Counted from the first letter of the stretch, positions 21,551 to 34,880 are shown. The stretch is 64,000 nt of DNA from Canna indica (GCA_034359265.1 CP136898.1:35239501-35303500); one strand, 5' to 3'. Numbers and translations are program-made. The notes: generated by a model not told the origin, from the sequence alone.

Positions 21551-23187
21551 TCATTTAAGTGTAGTGTCTCCCCCTACATTTAAGCATGAAGACTTTGTTA
21601 CCCAAATTTCTTTGGGTCCTTGGGGGTTACAAGATTTGGGGACCCAAAGTGATTTAGCATTAGGGTTCCTTTTTAATACACAATCCACAATGACCTTCAA
21701 ATATAATAGAAGCATGATGATGGACATGAATGTGTGGATGAGCATGGAATGATACTTTAGAAACTTTTGCATAAGAGGCATGGGCATACATATTTTTTAT
21801 TTTCTCATTTAATGGAAGTAACTCATTTTTTAATGATAACATGCCAACATTCAAATTTTCAATTTGTAAGCGTAATGAGGCATTTTTTATTTTCAATGAA
21901 TCATTCAAATTTTGTATATCTAAATTTTTTAATTTCTAAGGAATTTTTATCATTTTCTAGAAGTTCAACATTCATTCTTGACTCATAACAAGAAAGCAAA
22001 ATATCATCATTTTCTTATTCTAGCATTTTATTTTCCTTTTTAAGTTCCTTAAATCTTTTTCTAACACTACTAAATTTTTCATACATATGCTCAATTTCTT
22101 TTTCTAATTCTACTTGTGTAAAGATATTACCACCTATAGTAATAGTGGGTACCTCATTATCCTTAATCATTAAACAAAGGTCTGCATTCTCCCTTTAGCT
22201 TTCTTCCCCACTTGAAGGTGGTGATGACTCGCTTACATCCCAAGTTGCCATTAGTGCTTTCTTCTTCATTCTTCTTCTTTTATCTTTCTTTGAGGATGAT
22301 GAGGAGGTGAGCTTGGTCTTAGGACAATCGCCCTCCAAGTGTCCAGGCTTGTTGCATTGGAAGCACATAATTCTATTTTTGTCCTTCTTCTTCTTGAGAG
22401 GCTTTCCCATTAGCTCCATCAACATCCATCCGAGATGAATCATATCTTCATGGTACTCGGATCCATCATTCTCCAATGACGATGATGAGGGTAATGTGGT
22501 CCTATCACCAAATGATGCTTTTAAGGCAATATTCTTGCCTTTGGGGGCATCTTCCTCCTTTTTTGCCTTCATATGGATCTCATGAGTCATGAGGGATCCA
22601 ATGAGTTCAGTGATCTTCATGATGCCAAGATTCTTGGCCTCCATGATAGCAATCACCTTTGGCTCTCATGCTTTGGGAAGTGATCGAAGAAGCTTCCTCA
22701 CTTTTTCTTCCTCTTGTTTGTCCCTTCCAAGGTTTGTTAAAGCATTGATAATATTTTGAAAATGAGCATACATTTGATCTATGTTCTCATGAGTATGCAT
22801 TTTAAAGAGTTCATAGTCATGCATAAGCAAATTTATTTTGGACTCTTTAACTTGGGAAGTTCCCTCATGGGTAGTTTCTAAAACATGTCAAATATCGAAA
22901 GCAGATTTACAACATGATATTCTATTGAACTCATTTATAGATAAATCACAATGTAATGCATTCACTGCTTTGGCATTTGAATTATACAATTTGATCTCTT
23001 CTCGAGACCAATCATCCAAGCTCTTGGAGGGTAGCTCATAATTAACATGAATAGTTCTCCATGCATCTAATCATTGGGATTGCAAGAAAATACTCATCCT
23101 AGTTTTCCAATATGGATAATTATTTCCATCAAAAATAGGTGGTGCATGAGTTAAAAACCCTTAACCTAGTGTGATACTAGAATCCAT
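21551..23187 (-). pseudogene. Gag protein of element 2, several stops and frameshifts
   Basis: This is a copia gag reading from ATG at 23187 (MDSSITLG). Recognisable parts are 'FDGNNYPYWKTRM' (DUF4219-like), the UBN2 region with 'HEGTSQVKESKINLLMHDYE' and 'NIDQMYAHFQNI', a CCHC knuckle (CFQCNKPGHLEGDC), a Ser/Lys-rich linker, then a coiled coil, and a C-terminus with 'NPQGPKEIWV' and 'VGGDTTLK'. Stops interrupt the frame at about 23082, 22895 and 22668. The frame shifts between the 22195-22656 segment and the segments at 21660-21908 and 21551-21787. It serves as the unoccupied reference for the CACTA insertion in element 3: 'gattgcaagaaaatact' at 23071-23087. Confidence 0.8.
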
Positions 23188-23226
23188 AAGTGTAGGTTAG
23201 ATGGTTAAACCTATTCCTACAACCTT

Positions 23227-23238
23227 GCTCTGATACCA
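23227..23238 (-). other. Primer-binding site, element 2
   Basis: The minus strand reads TGGTATCAGAGC, intact, two bases from the LTR start at 23241. Confidence 0.9.
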
Positions 23239-23240
23239 AT

Positions 23241-24368
23241 CGTTGAGTGAATACCCACACTAAAAGGGGGGTTTGAATAGTGTTGGATTAATTTTAACTT
23301 CAATACAATTTCTTTTAAATCAATTTCAACTTCAATCGAAATTAAGTGCAACTAAATGATATTCGTTAGCAAGTATGAAAAGCAATTATAAGCAATCAAA
23401 CAAGGCAATGCAAACACAAGAGATTATAGTGGTTTGGCCAACACCGCCTACTCCACTACCTTGGCTCCCCACCAAGGATTTCTAACCAACTCCTTTATAG
23501 ATAATGTGTTTCCCTTTGAATACAACAGAGGACTTGCTTCTCAACCCTTTGAGAATGCCTCACACCTATTCACCTAGGCAAAACATAATTCTACAAAGGA
23601 AACCCTAAGATGTTTAACCTAGCACACATAGCAAGCTAACAATGGAAACCTAGTTTAATAACAAGAAAAATAACAACAAATGAGCTAAGAATTAACCGAC
23701 ACAAGTGAGCTCCCATGCAAAGCCTTCAAAGCCTCCAACTCGTCAAGATGTAGAGCTCAAAGTGAAGCCGGAGATGAGGCAGAAAGAATGCTTCGAGTAG
23801 ATGAACGATTGTCGAAGCTTGGACGATGAAATCCACTTGGGAAGGATCAAGAACACTCTAGGAGATCTTCAATGAATGGTTAAGAGGCTCTTAGAAGGCT
23901 GGTGAGAGGTATTTATAACCCCTCACTCGGCGGCTCCACCCAACGGGCATTTTTCTGCCCGTTGGGGACGCCCGGTAGCTTGCCAATCGATCATTCATCG
24001 ATCGACTGCCCAAGCGACCGCGATAATCTACCACTTTTGGGTGCACTTTGGTCTACTAACTAGTCGACCGAATTGGCTACTGCCAATTTTTCACTACATT
24101 TGTTGACCGAATTGGCTACTGTCAATTTTTGGCTTCATTCGATCGACCAAACCTGAGCTGAGACTGTTTCTTCGAGTTTTCTTCTTGTGCGCTTTGCTTT
24201 CGGGTTTTGTTACCAAGTCTTGACTTGGATAATATTACAATTAGACTTGGGATATATACCTAGAGACATATTACATGAATTTTATTTCTAACTCTAGATT
24301 TTCTATTCGATTTATGACAGAGTCATTTTTGTCGATTCCTATTTTTTTTCGAATGAACTTCGCGCACA
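23241..24368 (-). repeat. 5' LTR of element 2, family-A subfamily, truncated
   Basis: This follows LTR 48061-49305 base by base with small changes, starting CGTTGAGTGAATACCC (first base changed from T). It breaks off at 'cttcgcgcaca' near 24368, so about 115 bp of the sense start is missing. It holds a TATAAATA box (complement at 23910-23917), the hairpin CAACGGGCA/TGCCCGTTG at 23941-23964, and a shortened GTCGAC/CGATCG block at 23985-24140 with a duplicated 'gaattggctactg' unit. Confidence 0.8.
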
Positions 24369-25577
24369 CCCGATTCAGCTTACGATATTATTGCAAGGAT
24401 GCTAGCACATCCAAATGACAAATTGATCGATTAGGTGGATCCGAATAATAAACGTTTATATGGGATATAGACGGAGACTTCATTATTTGGAGAACTACCA
24501 TATGTAGGCGGTCTATACGTGGAAGTTTAAGTCATAGGGCTTATTGGGTATTTAGCTAGGGATGTGATTCCTAAATTGTGAGTAAGGCTTATTTTCTAAA
24601 AAGGGAATATATACAAGGAAGGGCTTCCTTGATATCCTTCCTTAGTAGCCAACCCACCCTACTTGGAAAGAGGATAGTCGCCCCTTCAAATAAAGAAGGG
24701 GGTAGTAGGCCCTTCTAAGAGAAGCAAGAAATTTTAGAGAGCAAGTGAGAGCCGCCACCCCTTCCCTTGTGATTGCTGCAACACCTCTCTTGGAGATGAG
24801 GGGCAGCAATACCTCTCTCTAGAATCAGCCCTACTGACACCAGCTTTTTCACCTTGTGATCGTGCGTCTATTATCCGAGCATGGGGCAATGCGAGGACGT
24901 GATTGGATCGTGAGGAGGTTCATCTTGGCAAAGATCGTGAGACGGTACTTTCTTCAACATCAGGACAGCACTACAAAAGGTATAATTAATTTCTGAACCA
25001 ATGTTATAGTAATTAAGTTTTGCGTTGTCTAAATCCGAAACAAAGTAATACCGCGCGCACCGAGTGGGATCGGGTGTGCATTTGATCATGTTTTGCATAT
25101 TATTTTCAATAAAATTATTTTATTGTTCATATTTTTTTCGCTGCGCATTGAATCACGTGCATTAATTTTTCAACAGTAGAACTACTTTAAGGTGTTGTTG
25201 AAGCATTGTTAGGACACAAAATATATTGTTTATTATCATTTAGCTTGTAAACTCTTGAGACTTAGATTGTTTGGTCTCGTGGCAATATTGTTGCCTCGAC
25301 GATAGGATCTAAACCCACATGTGTACTGGTTTGGTATTTAGTGGGTTATGTTAAAATTGTAAGCGGGGTGGTTATATAATTGACGTAGGTTACAAGCTAA
25401 ATCACAATATACCTATCATGTTAGACTATTTATTTTTATTCTTCCTTACTATTCAATCTCATCGATTGTGTCTTCAGTCTCATCTGCCTGATCCTCCTTG
25501 CAATTGGTGTTAAAGTTGGTTATAGGAATGATCTAATAACCTACTTAGATCTACATATCTAGTTGGGTTCATCCACT
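24369..25577. other. Intergenic, possible copia LTR remnant
   Basis: No gene was found. The end of a 'tttcgctgcgcattg...ttcaacag' stretch near 25137-25186 looks like the terminus of a copia-type LTR, and 54780-54834 has a comparable end. The remainder (25190-25577) was not recognised. The last three bases (ACT, 25575-25577) are the target duplication of the following CACTA element. Confidence 0.3.
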
Positions 25578-25856
25578 CACTACTACATTTTGGCTCTATG
25601 GCCACGCCACCTTTAGGAACGGCTAAAAAACTGTTCCCATACATCACTTATAGGAACGGTTTTCCAAAACCGTTCCCTTAGCCATTATATTATAGGAACA
25701 CTAAAGAAACCGTTCCTGTAGATAATATATGGGAACAGATTTTTCAACCGTTCCCTTAGACTATACTATGGGAACACTTTTAGTAACCGTTCTCTTAGAA
25801 TATATACTATGGGAACACAAAGGAACCGTTCCCATAGTCTAAGTCCATGTATACTA
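25578..25856 (+). repeat. 5' terminal and subterminal repeats of the CACTA element
   Basis: After the terminal repeat comes a dense array in both orientations of GGAACGGTT/AACCGTTCC (for example 'ataggaacggttttcc', 'aaaccgttccc'), about ten copies. In Spm such repeats are the binding sites of TNPA and are needed for excision; here that role is inferred from position. Confidence 0.85.
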
Positions 25857-26888
25857 TATAATTAAAAAATAAAAAAACTTAAGCAATTTAATTTTCCTCT
25901 CCCGCGCGCTGATCGACTACTCGCGCGATCTCTTCTGCCCTAAACGCACCGCTCTACTGCGGCGACCTCCCGACGCCACCGCTTTGCTACACCGACCTCC
26001 CGACGCGATTGCTCTACTGCGCCGACCTCCCGACGCGACCGCTCTACTGCGCCGAACTCCCGACGCCACCAGGCCTCTGCTGTGCCGACCTCCCGAGTCC
26101 TGACGCCACCACCCGTCTCACACTCTCATAGCACCGGTCGCCGACGATCCTTCCTGTCGTCAGTCATCGTCTCCCGCCGACCGGTAAACACTCCGCTCCC
26201 CCTCTCCCCTGTCCCCTCTCCATTTACTGAGTGTCCTTAATCGATTGAGAACAACTTTGTTTTTGCTATCTCAGATCATTTTCCATCTCCCGGTATTACT
26301 AATTCATAATATGCCATGTATGATTTTGTTTTCTTTTATGTGATATATCTTTCATTTTCTGATTTTCCATATCCCGGTATTATGATTTTGTTTCATGTTG
26401 AGGTTTAATTGATTAAACCTTATTTTTCCATCTCCCGGTATTGATTTTGATATTGAGTTTAAAAATATATTAAAATCTAACAATGCTAACTTGGGTGATA
26501 GATTAATTTCCATAACTTGTACGTATAGCGAAAAAATAGCTTGTATGTGGGAGCTGGGAGTAGAAAATCATCCCTCAAGTCAAGTTGAACTCAGGACTAG
26601 GTAAAGGAGGCAGTGCACTCCTATATTTGTAGCCCGAGAACAACCATGTTCTCTCGGATGGGTAGAATCTTTATTTACCCCTGGGAAAACTTAGGACTAA
26701 GCCTTACATCTGAAAGGTAAAAGAAACTGAGGCTAGCATTTAAATAGTTTAACCTCGATGCTTCCTTTAAGTGTTTAATATTTATTAGCTCAGCTTTCAA
26801 TAGACACTTCCAGGAATAGAATAGGCTTGATATGATTTTGTCATTTTTGACCATTTGATTTTTTTCTTTTCGTAGTTAAGTAAAATCA
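25857..26888 (+). other. 5' leader region of the CACTA transposase gene
   Basis: A GC-rich block at about 25900-26215 contains four or five copies of a 'ctctactgcgccgacctcc' type unit encoding nothing obvious. It is followed by a likely intron donor area and AT-rich DNA up to the ATG at 26889. This would hold the promoter, untranslated first exon and first intron. The phrase 'ccatctcccggtatt' occurs three times (26281-26445). Confidence 0.5.
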
Positions 26889-29800
26889 ATGGATAAGGAA
26901 TGGATTCAAATGCCGAGATATAGTGCGGAGTATATCAATGGTGTGCAATGTTTCCTACATTTTGCTTATAATAAAGGAAGGCCTCAGGGAGGAGAGATTT
27001 TATGCCCTTGTGCTCAATGTGGTAATGGTCGTTGGTTAAGAAAAGATGCAATATTTGAACATTTGATAGACTATGGATTTCTAAAAGGCTACACTATTTG
27101 GGTAAACCATGGTGAGGAGTTAACCATGCCCACAGAGGAGGATGACATCGATGATGGAGAGAATTGCATGGATGATATGGATGCACTGTTGCATGATAGA
27201 TTTAGAGAAGTGGCAGAAGAAGATGGAGTTACAGAGGGGCCTAATGAAGATGCCAAAAAGTTTTATAATTTATTAGAAGAGGCAAACAAGGAAATGTACC
27301 CCGGTTGTAAAAATTTCTCTACTTTATCCTTCATCATTCGGTTATATTTGATGAAGTGTCTCTTTGGCTGGAGTAATGTGTCATTCAATGCACTCTTAGA
27401 GCTACTAAAAGAAGCTATGCCAGATTTAAACATCCCCCAATCTTTTAATAAAACAAGAGCCATGAAAAGGGACTTGGGCCTTGATTATAAAAAGATTGAT
27501 GCTTGTCCCAATAATTGTATGTTATATTGGAAAGATCATGAGAAAGACAAGTCTTGTCATCTTTGCGGTGCTTCACGGTGGGTTGAGAATTCTCAGGCAG
27601 AGAATGAGCTAGAAAATCCCAAGCAAGGCCACAAAGTAGCGGCTAAAGTTTTAAGACACTTCCCGTTAATTCCTAGACTTCAAAGGTTGTTCATGTGTGA
27701 GAGGACTGCAGAATTAATGAGGTGGCATGAGGAAGAGCGGACAAGAGATGGGAAGTTAAGGCATCCTGCTGATGGCGAAGCATGGAGAGACTTCGATGAG
27801 CGTTATCCTGATTTTGCTAGTGACCCACGCAACATAAGACTTGGGTTGACTAGCGATGGATTCAATCCATATAGGACAATGAGTATTTCTTATAGTATAT
27901 GGCCGGTAATAGTTATGCCGTACAACCTTCCACCATGGTTATGCATGAAGTCGGAGTATTTTATGTTGTCCTTAATTATCCCTGGACCACACTCTCCCGG
28001 GACTAATATTGATGTGTACTTGCAACCATTGGTTGAAGAGTTGAAAACTATGTGGGAGCTGGGAGTAGACACATATGATGCTTCAAAGAATCAAACTTTT
28101 AAGTTGCGAGCAGCCCTTTTATGGACTATTAGCGACTTTCCTGGATATGCTATGTTGAGTGGTTGGAGCACAAAGGGAAAATTAGCATGTCCATCTTGTA
28201 ATTATAACACAAATTCGGTTTACCTAAAGCATAGTCAAAAGATGTGTTATATGGATCACCGTGTTTTCTTGCCGATGAGTCATAATTATAGAAGAAACAC
28301 ACGGGATTTCAATGGAAAAGAAGAACATAGGCCTGCTCCTATTTTGTTAGAAGGGACACAGATCTTGGACTTGTTGCAAGACTTTGTCAATTCATTTGGG
28401 AAGATGCAAAAGAAAAGCAATGGTCCTTGGAAGAAGAAGTCTTTTTTTTTTGAATTGTCATATTGGAAGCATAATAGACTACGACATAATCTTGATGTCA
28501 TGCATATTGAAAAGAACATCTTTGACAATGTGATAGGTACTTTATTGGACATAATGGGGAAGACAAAAGATCATGTTAATGCTCGTTTAGATTTGCAAGA
28601 GTTGGGAATTAGAAAGAAACTTCATCCGAAACCAATGGATCAAGGCAAGAAAGTAAAGTATGCAAAAGCATGCTTTAACATGAATAAAAATGAGAAGTCT
28701 ATTTTCTGTGGTGTTCTCAAGGAAGCAAAATTACCTGATGGTTGTGCAGCAAATATTTCAAGATGTGTTCACCAAGATGGTTTGAAAGTCTCAGGATACA
28801 AGAGTCATGATGCTCATTTCATGCTACACTACTTGCTGCCAATAGCAATGATTAGCACACTTCCTCACCAAGTGGCCTACCCTTTGATACGTTTATGTTC
28901 TTTTTTTCGTTCCATATGTCAAAGAGTTATTGATGTGAACAATTTAGAGATCTTAGAATTTGAAATTGCTGAAACACTTTGCCAATTAGAGAGGATTTTT
29001 CCTCCTTCATTTTTTGATGTAATGCTTCATTTGCCTATTCACCTCCCAAATGAGATAAGATTGGGTGGTCCTGTTCATTCTCGGTGGATGTATTCACCAG
29101 AAAGAGAGTTGGGAAAGTTGAAGGCTTATGTGCTCAATAAAGCTCGTCTGGAAGGTTCAATAGCTAAGGGTTACTTGGTTGAGGAATGCTTGACATTTTG
29201 CTCAAATTATATGAACTCTAATGTGGAGACACGGTGGAACAGAGTGAAAAGGAATGCTGACACATGTGAGTCTTTTGATACTAAACTTCCTAGTTTTTTT
29301 TTACCCATGGGTCGTCCTATAGGAGGGAAGAAAAAAGGTAATTTATTTTCGATGGACAACAATGAGAAGAACCAAGCCCACCGGTATATCTTGTTCAATT
29401 GTGATGAAGTTCAGCCTTACATTAGGTAAATAACTATTCTTTGCTCTTAAAAATTTGTTTATAAACTCAATTGAATGATTGTTGTAACAAAATAATTTTC
29501 ATGTAGTGAACATGAGACTATCATAAATCAAAAGAAAGGAAGAAAGTAGACCAAAGCAAAAAGTCAAAGCCATGATTTTATTGAGTGGTTTAAAAATCGT
29601 GTAATGGAGGAGGATGTCCCTGATCGATTGAAGGAGTTGTGTAGAGGCCCAAATAAAGTTGCAAGAAGGCTTTCGGGTTATGTTATCAATGGGTGTAAAT
29701 TTCATACTACGCAGCGTGATGCAAACCGCAAGACACAAAATAGTGGTGTCACTTTGGTGTCAATCACTCAAAGCTTTGCTAGTAGTAAGGATCAAAATCC

Positions 29801-30284
29801 GACAACGAATGCAGTTACTTATTATGGTGCAATAAATGAAATAATTGAGTTAGACTATTATGGTAATTTCAAGTTTGTCTTGTTTAGATGTGATTGGTTT
29901 GAAGTAGAATCAGAAAAGTATGGGTTGACTTGTGTTCACTTCAATAAAAAATGTTATATGGATGATCCTTTTGTGCTAGCTTCTCAAGTCCAACAGTGCT
30001 TCTATGTTCGCGATCCCTCTAAAGATAATAGGTATTACGTTATGAAAACTCTTCATAGAGAGATTCCTAATGTGAATGACCAATCATATTGTGCAGAAGA
30101 AACATATAATATTGAGTCAGAACCAATCACAATTTTGTCTTTGCCTGATGATGAAATTAATGTTGAATGGGCAAGGGACGACATAGAGCCTACAATTGTT
30201 GAAAATTATTCATCCGTTTCAAATGAAATGGAGTCCGAAGAAGAATCTGATTTTGATGACACGCTCTGGGACTACTTTGATTAA
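26889..30284 (+). pseudogene. TNP2-type CACTA transposase (tnp2, DUF4218, DUF4216), one premature stop
   Basis: This is the catalytic transposase of the element, expected to bind the terminal repeats and cut DNA in the nucleus. Exon 1 (26889-29425) is open for 846 codons. Residues 4-76 are the transposase-associated domain (CPCAQCGNGRW). Residues about 200-470 are the tnp2 domain, with a CPNNC/CHLC cysteine set (206-226), LTSDGFNP with D323, and a DFPGYAMLSGWSTKGKLACP segment. NLDVMHIEKN lies at 534-543. DUF4218 is at about 640-780 (HYLLPIA, GGPVHSRWMYSPER). A donor at 29426 joins an acceptor before 29507 in frame. Exon 2 then meets TAG at 29547-29549 before continuing through a complete DUF4216 domain (YYGAINEIIELDYYG ... 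VQQCFYVRDPS) to the stop at 30284. The stop removes DUF4216 unless it is read through or spliced out. Confidence 0.85.
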
Positions 30285-30549
30285 ATGGTTCTATATTGTA
30301 ATAAAATAATTAAGGTGATTCTTTTATATTACTATTATTGCAATAAACTTATTATGCTTCTATAAATACTTTATTATTATTGGAAAATCTTTCTTATTAA
30401 CTGTGTCCTGACCTAACTCTCTCTTTTTCATTATTGAAGATTCGATTGAACAAAGAGGGCTATTATATCGGTGCAGAATACTTATCAGATCTCGTTGAAA
30501 AGGAACACTCAGCTCACAATCATGGTAAATCTCTTTTTCATTGAACAAC

Positions 30550-33500
30550 TCTTTTATTAAAAGAGAGAGAGTTGATACTCGGATTGCTCTTGATAATTAC
30601 AAGGTGAATTTGAACTCATTTTCCATATTGATACTCGGATTGCTCTTGAGCAATATCTGTTCATTTTTTTCTTGCTCGCATGTTCTAGATTGAAAGACAA
30701 CAGCAATATCTGTTGATACTCGGATTGCTCTTGATAATTACAAGGTGAGTTTGAACTCATTTTCCATATTGATACTCGGATTGCTCTTGAGCAATATCTG
30801 TTCATTTTTCATATGTATACCAACTGTTGCATGTATACTGTTTAAGTAATTCATTGCTCAAACTTTATCAGGTTTCAGCTGAAACCTTATTAGATTTCAG
30901 CTGAAACCTTATTAGTTTCAGCAATCATACAAGTTTGAGCAATGAAACCTGATAAGGTTTCTGTTGAAACCTGATAAGGTTTCCTGCAATAAAGTTAGTA
31001 ATCTGAAACCTGATAAAGTTGAAACCTCAGTATGTTAGATTCGGACCTAAAAATATGCTAGATTCGGACCTAGTAGACATATGATAATCTGATGTAACAA
31101 TGGGTAAAGGAAATGTGTGAGGTTCAGAAAGGAAGAAAGTGGATTGCTCTTGATAATTACAAGGTGAGTTTGAACTCATTTTCCATATTGATACTCGGAT
31201 TGCTCTTGAGCAATATCTGTTCATTTTTCATATGTATATTGTTTAAGTTTCATTGCTCAAACTTGATAAGGTTTCAGCAATCATACAAGTTTGAGCAATG
31301 AAACCTGACAAGGTTTCTGTTGAAACCTGATAAGGTTTCTGTTGAAACCTGATTTCTACAATAATCTGAAGCTTAATCTCTGTTTATGAGAGTGAATACC
31401 AAGTTAGTAATCTGAAGATTACCATATTGAGCTTAGATACCAACTGTTGCATGTATACTGTTTAAGTAATTCATTGCTCAAACTTTATCAGGTTTCAGCT
31501 GAAACCTTATTAGATTTCAGCTGAAACCTTATTAGTTTCAGTAATCATACAATTTTGAGCAATGAAACCTGATAAGGTTTCTGTTCAAACCTGATTTCTA
31601 CAATAATCTGAAGCTTAATCTCTGTTTATGAGAGTGAATACCAAGTTAGTAATCTGAAGATTACCATATTGAGCTTAGATACCAACTGTTGCATGTATAC
31701 TGTTTAAGTAATTCATTGCTCAAACTTTATCAGGTTTCAGCTGAAACCTTATTAGATTTCAGCTGAAACCTTATTAGTTTCAGCAATCATACAAGTTTGA
31801 GCAATGAAACCTGATAAGGTTTCTGTTGAAACCCTGATTTCTGCAATAAAGTTAGTAATCTGAAACCTGATAAAGTTGAAACCTCAGTATGTTAGATTCG
31901 GATCTAAAAATATGCTAGATTCGGACCTAGTAGACATATGATAATCTGATGTAACAATGGGTAAAGGAAATGTGTGAGGTTCAGAAAGGAAGAAAGTGGA
32001 TTGCTCTTGATAATTACAAGGTGAGTTCGAACTCATTTTCCATATTGATACTCGGATTGCTCTTGAGCAATATCTGTTCATTTTTCATATGTATACTGTT
32101 TAAGTAATTCATTGCTCAAACTTTATCAGGTTTCAACTGAAACCTTATTAGATTTCAGCTGAAACCTTATTAGTTTCAGCAATCATACAAGTTTGAGCAA
32201 TGAAACCTGATAAGGTTTCTGTTGAAACCTGATAAGGTTTCAGTTGAAACCCTGATTTCTGCAATAAAGTTAGTAATTTGAAACCTGATAAAGTTGAAAC
32301 CTCAGTATGTTAGATTCGAACCTAAAAATATGCTAGATTCGGACCTAGTAGACATATTATAATCTGATGTAACAATGGGTAAAGGAAATGTGTGAGGTTC
32401 AGAAAGGAAGAAAGTGGATTGCTGTTGATAATTACAAGGTGAGTTTGAACTCATTTTCCATATTGATACTCGGATTGCTCTTGAGCAATATCTGTTCATT
32501 TTTCATATGTATACTGTTTAAGTTTCATTGCTCAAACTTTATTAGGTTTCAGCTGAAACCTTATTAGATTTCAGCTGAAACCTTATTAGTTTCAGCAATC
32601 ATACAAGTTTGAGCAATGAAACCTGATAAGGTTTCTGTTGAAACCTAATAAGGTTTCTGTTGAAACCTGATAAGGTTTCTGTTGAAACCTGATTTCTACA
32701 ATAATCTGAAGCTTAATCTCTGTTTATGAGAGTGAATACCAAGTTAGTAATCTGAAGATTACCATATTGAGCTTAGATACCAACTGTTGCATGTGTACTG
32801 TTTAAGTAATTCATTGCTCAAACTTTATCAGGTTTCAGCTGAAACCTTATTAGATTTCAGCTGAAACCTTATTAGTTTCAGCAATCATACAAGTTTGAGC
32901 AATGAAACCTGATAAGGTTTCTGTTGAAACCTGATTTCTACAATAATCTGAAGCTTAATCTCTGTTTATGAGAGTGAATACCAAGTTAGTAATCTGAAGA
33001 TTACCATATTGAGCTTAGATACCAGCTGTTGCATGTATACTTTTTAAGTAATTCATTGCTCAAACTTTATCAGGTTTCAGCTGAAACCTTATTAGATTTC
33101 AGCTGAAACCTTATTAGTTTCAGCAATCATACAAGTTTGAGCAATGAAACTTGATTTCTACAATAATCTGAAGCTTAATCTCTGTTTATGAGAGTGAATA
33201 CCAAGTTAGTAATCTGAAAATTACCATATTGAGCTTAGATACCAACTGTTGCATGTATACTGTTTAAGTAATTCATTGCTCAAACTTTATCAGGTTTCAG
33301 CTGAAACCTTATTAGATTTCAGTGGACATATGATAATGCTAGAACAATGGATAATCTGATGTAACAAATATGCTAGATTCGGACCTATGATAACAAATAT
33401 GAACAATGGACATATGATAAGTTAGTAATCTGAAGATAATGCTAGAACAGTGGACCTAAAAATATGCTAGATTCGGACCTATGATAACAAATATGAACAA

Positions 33501-33705
33501 TGGACATATGATAAGTTAGTAATCTGAAGATAATGCTAGAACAGTGGACCTAAAAATATGCTAGATTTGGACCTAGTAGACATATGATAATCTGATGTAA
33601 CAATGGGTAAAGGAAATGTAACAATGGATTTCAGCTGAAACCTTATTAGATTTCAGCTGAAACCTTATTAGTTTCAGCAATCATACAAGTTCCATTATCA
33701 TGTTC
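30550..33705. repeat. Higher-order tandem repeat region rich in inverted repeats
   Basis: The array is built from two interleaved units of about 418 bp (for example starts near 31131, 31988 and 32407, the first pair being two units apart) and about 241 bp (near 31369, 31610, 32708, 32950 and 33170). Inside the units are perfect or near-perfect palindromes: TTTCAGCTGAAA, GAAACCTGATAAGGTTTC, and a longer pair where 'attgctcaaactt' is answered by 'aagtttgagcaat'. The repeated minus-strand ORFs (30557, 31027, 31884, 32302) are by-products of the repeat. A ragged end at 33340-33600 has a shorter 'ctagattcggaccta' unit. Confidence 0.9.
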
Positions 33706-34880
33706 AGGTTTCAAGTCTAAAAATGCTTTGAGATTGATGTTTATGAGTATGTTTCAGTATGATAAGATCAATGTCTGATAAGATCAGTTCTCCTTTGTTA
33801 GATAGGAACAGGTTTGCAAGAGAGCAAACCAAACCTAGAAGTATTGTGAGGCCTTGTCATTGCCAAGGCAGTGCATCTAGATCCAGATGGGTCTATGCTG
33901 AAAGACCTTCTCGAAATCTTGTGTATTCTTATTTCTTGGAACACCCTGATGTAGGATACTTTATGCTAGCTTGCATTTAAAATCTTCTTTATCTTGCAGC
34001 CCATCTTAATATCAAATGATCAGCTTCAGTAGTTATCTTCCTTGCATAGATATTATTTTACCAATGACCAACATTTATCTTAATTCTCAAAACACACTAC
34101 GAGTTTATGTCTTTAACCTCTTTATCGTGTGATCCTTATTTGAATTATATATACATACACACATAGTAAGAATGATGTAAAAATGGTGTATGAGCTTCCT
34201 TTTTTTCTCCTGTTTTAGTGGTTTTCTCAAGTTTACCTAGCAACACAGTTAGTTAGTTCTACTGTTTCGTCCCTGGTAGAATGTTTTCTGTCATCTAACT
34301 TGTATCACTAACTTAAATGTTCACTTATAGCAGCAGGGTGCTATTACACTGCAGGGTGCTGTTTAGGTTTACCTAAGTGAACCTAGATAATTAGCATCTT
34401 TTTTTAAAAAAAAAAATTCTACAAACTAGTTCAAGTGTTCACATTCAAACATTGATCTTAGTTTTCTAAGTGTTGAGATTCTATTTGACCAAGGTAATCT
34501 CTGTCTGAATCCTTGATATGCAAGTCCAAATAACTCTTCACTAGCTGAAGATTACCATAAAAGCTGAAGTTTACTGAAAACTGATTTTTTCCAGGTTTGT
34601 TAAACCCCCTTTATTCAGTGCAGGAATAGCTAATCAAGCCCCTGATTCAAAGCTTGTTTCAGAATCTGTGTACTAATTAGCTAATCTGTGTACTAATCAA
34701 ATTCTGGAGTGAAAATTCAGGTATTTGATGCCAATCTGTGTACTAATTAGCTTAAACTACAAATGCTGTGGTAGATAGCTCTACTTTGAGCTAAATTGGA
34801 TAGTTTTAGCAAGGTCATGTATTCCTTTTTGCATTCTCTCTTGATACTAATATATTTATCTTTTCCCCCTTTTTTCAGGT
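33706..34880 (+). other. Region between the repeat array and the second CACTA gene
   Basis: This is AT-rich and mostly non-coding. It probably contains the 5' UTR and first introns of the TNPA-like gene: 'tttttccaggtttgttaaacc' near 34590 and 'tttttcaggtttgttaaacc' near 34870 look like duplicated splice acceptors. A plus-strand ORF at 33759-33980 (73 codons) has no recognisable domain. Confidence 0.4.

Larger units (their letters stand above)
20690..24368 (-). mobile_element. Gag-only Sirevirus-like element 2, truncated at both ends
   Basis: In the minus sense this has a 5' LTR (24368-23241, missing its first part), a PBS, a decayed gag (23187-21551), then non-coding DNA to about 20690, where it ends without a polypurine tract or 3' LTR. 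Like element 1, its gag stops right after a 'GPKEIWV...VGGDTT' motif with no pol behind it. The gag is close to that of element 3 (39367-48010) and distant from element 1. Confidence 0.7.

Noticed and set aside
30557..32499. Recurring minus-strand ORFs starting MNRYCSRAIRV
   Set aside because: They are repeat-unit translations from the tandem array and have no protein features.
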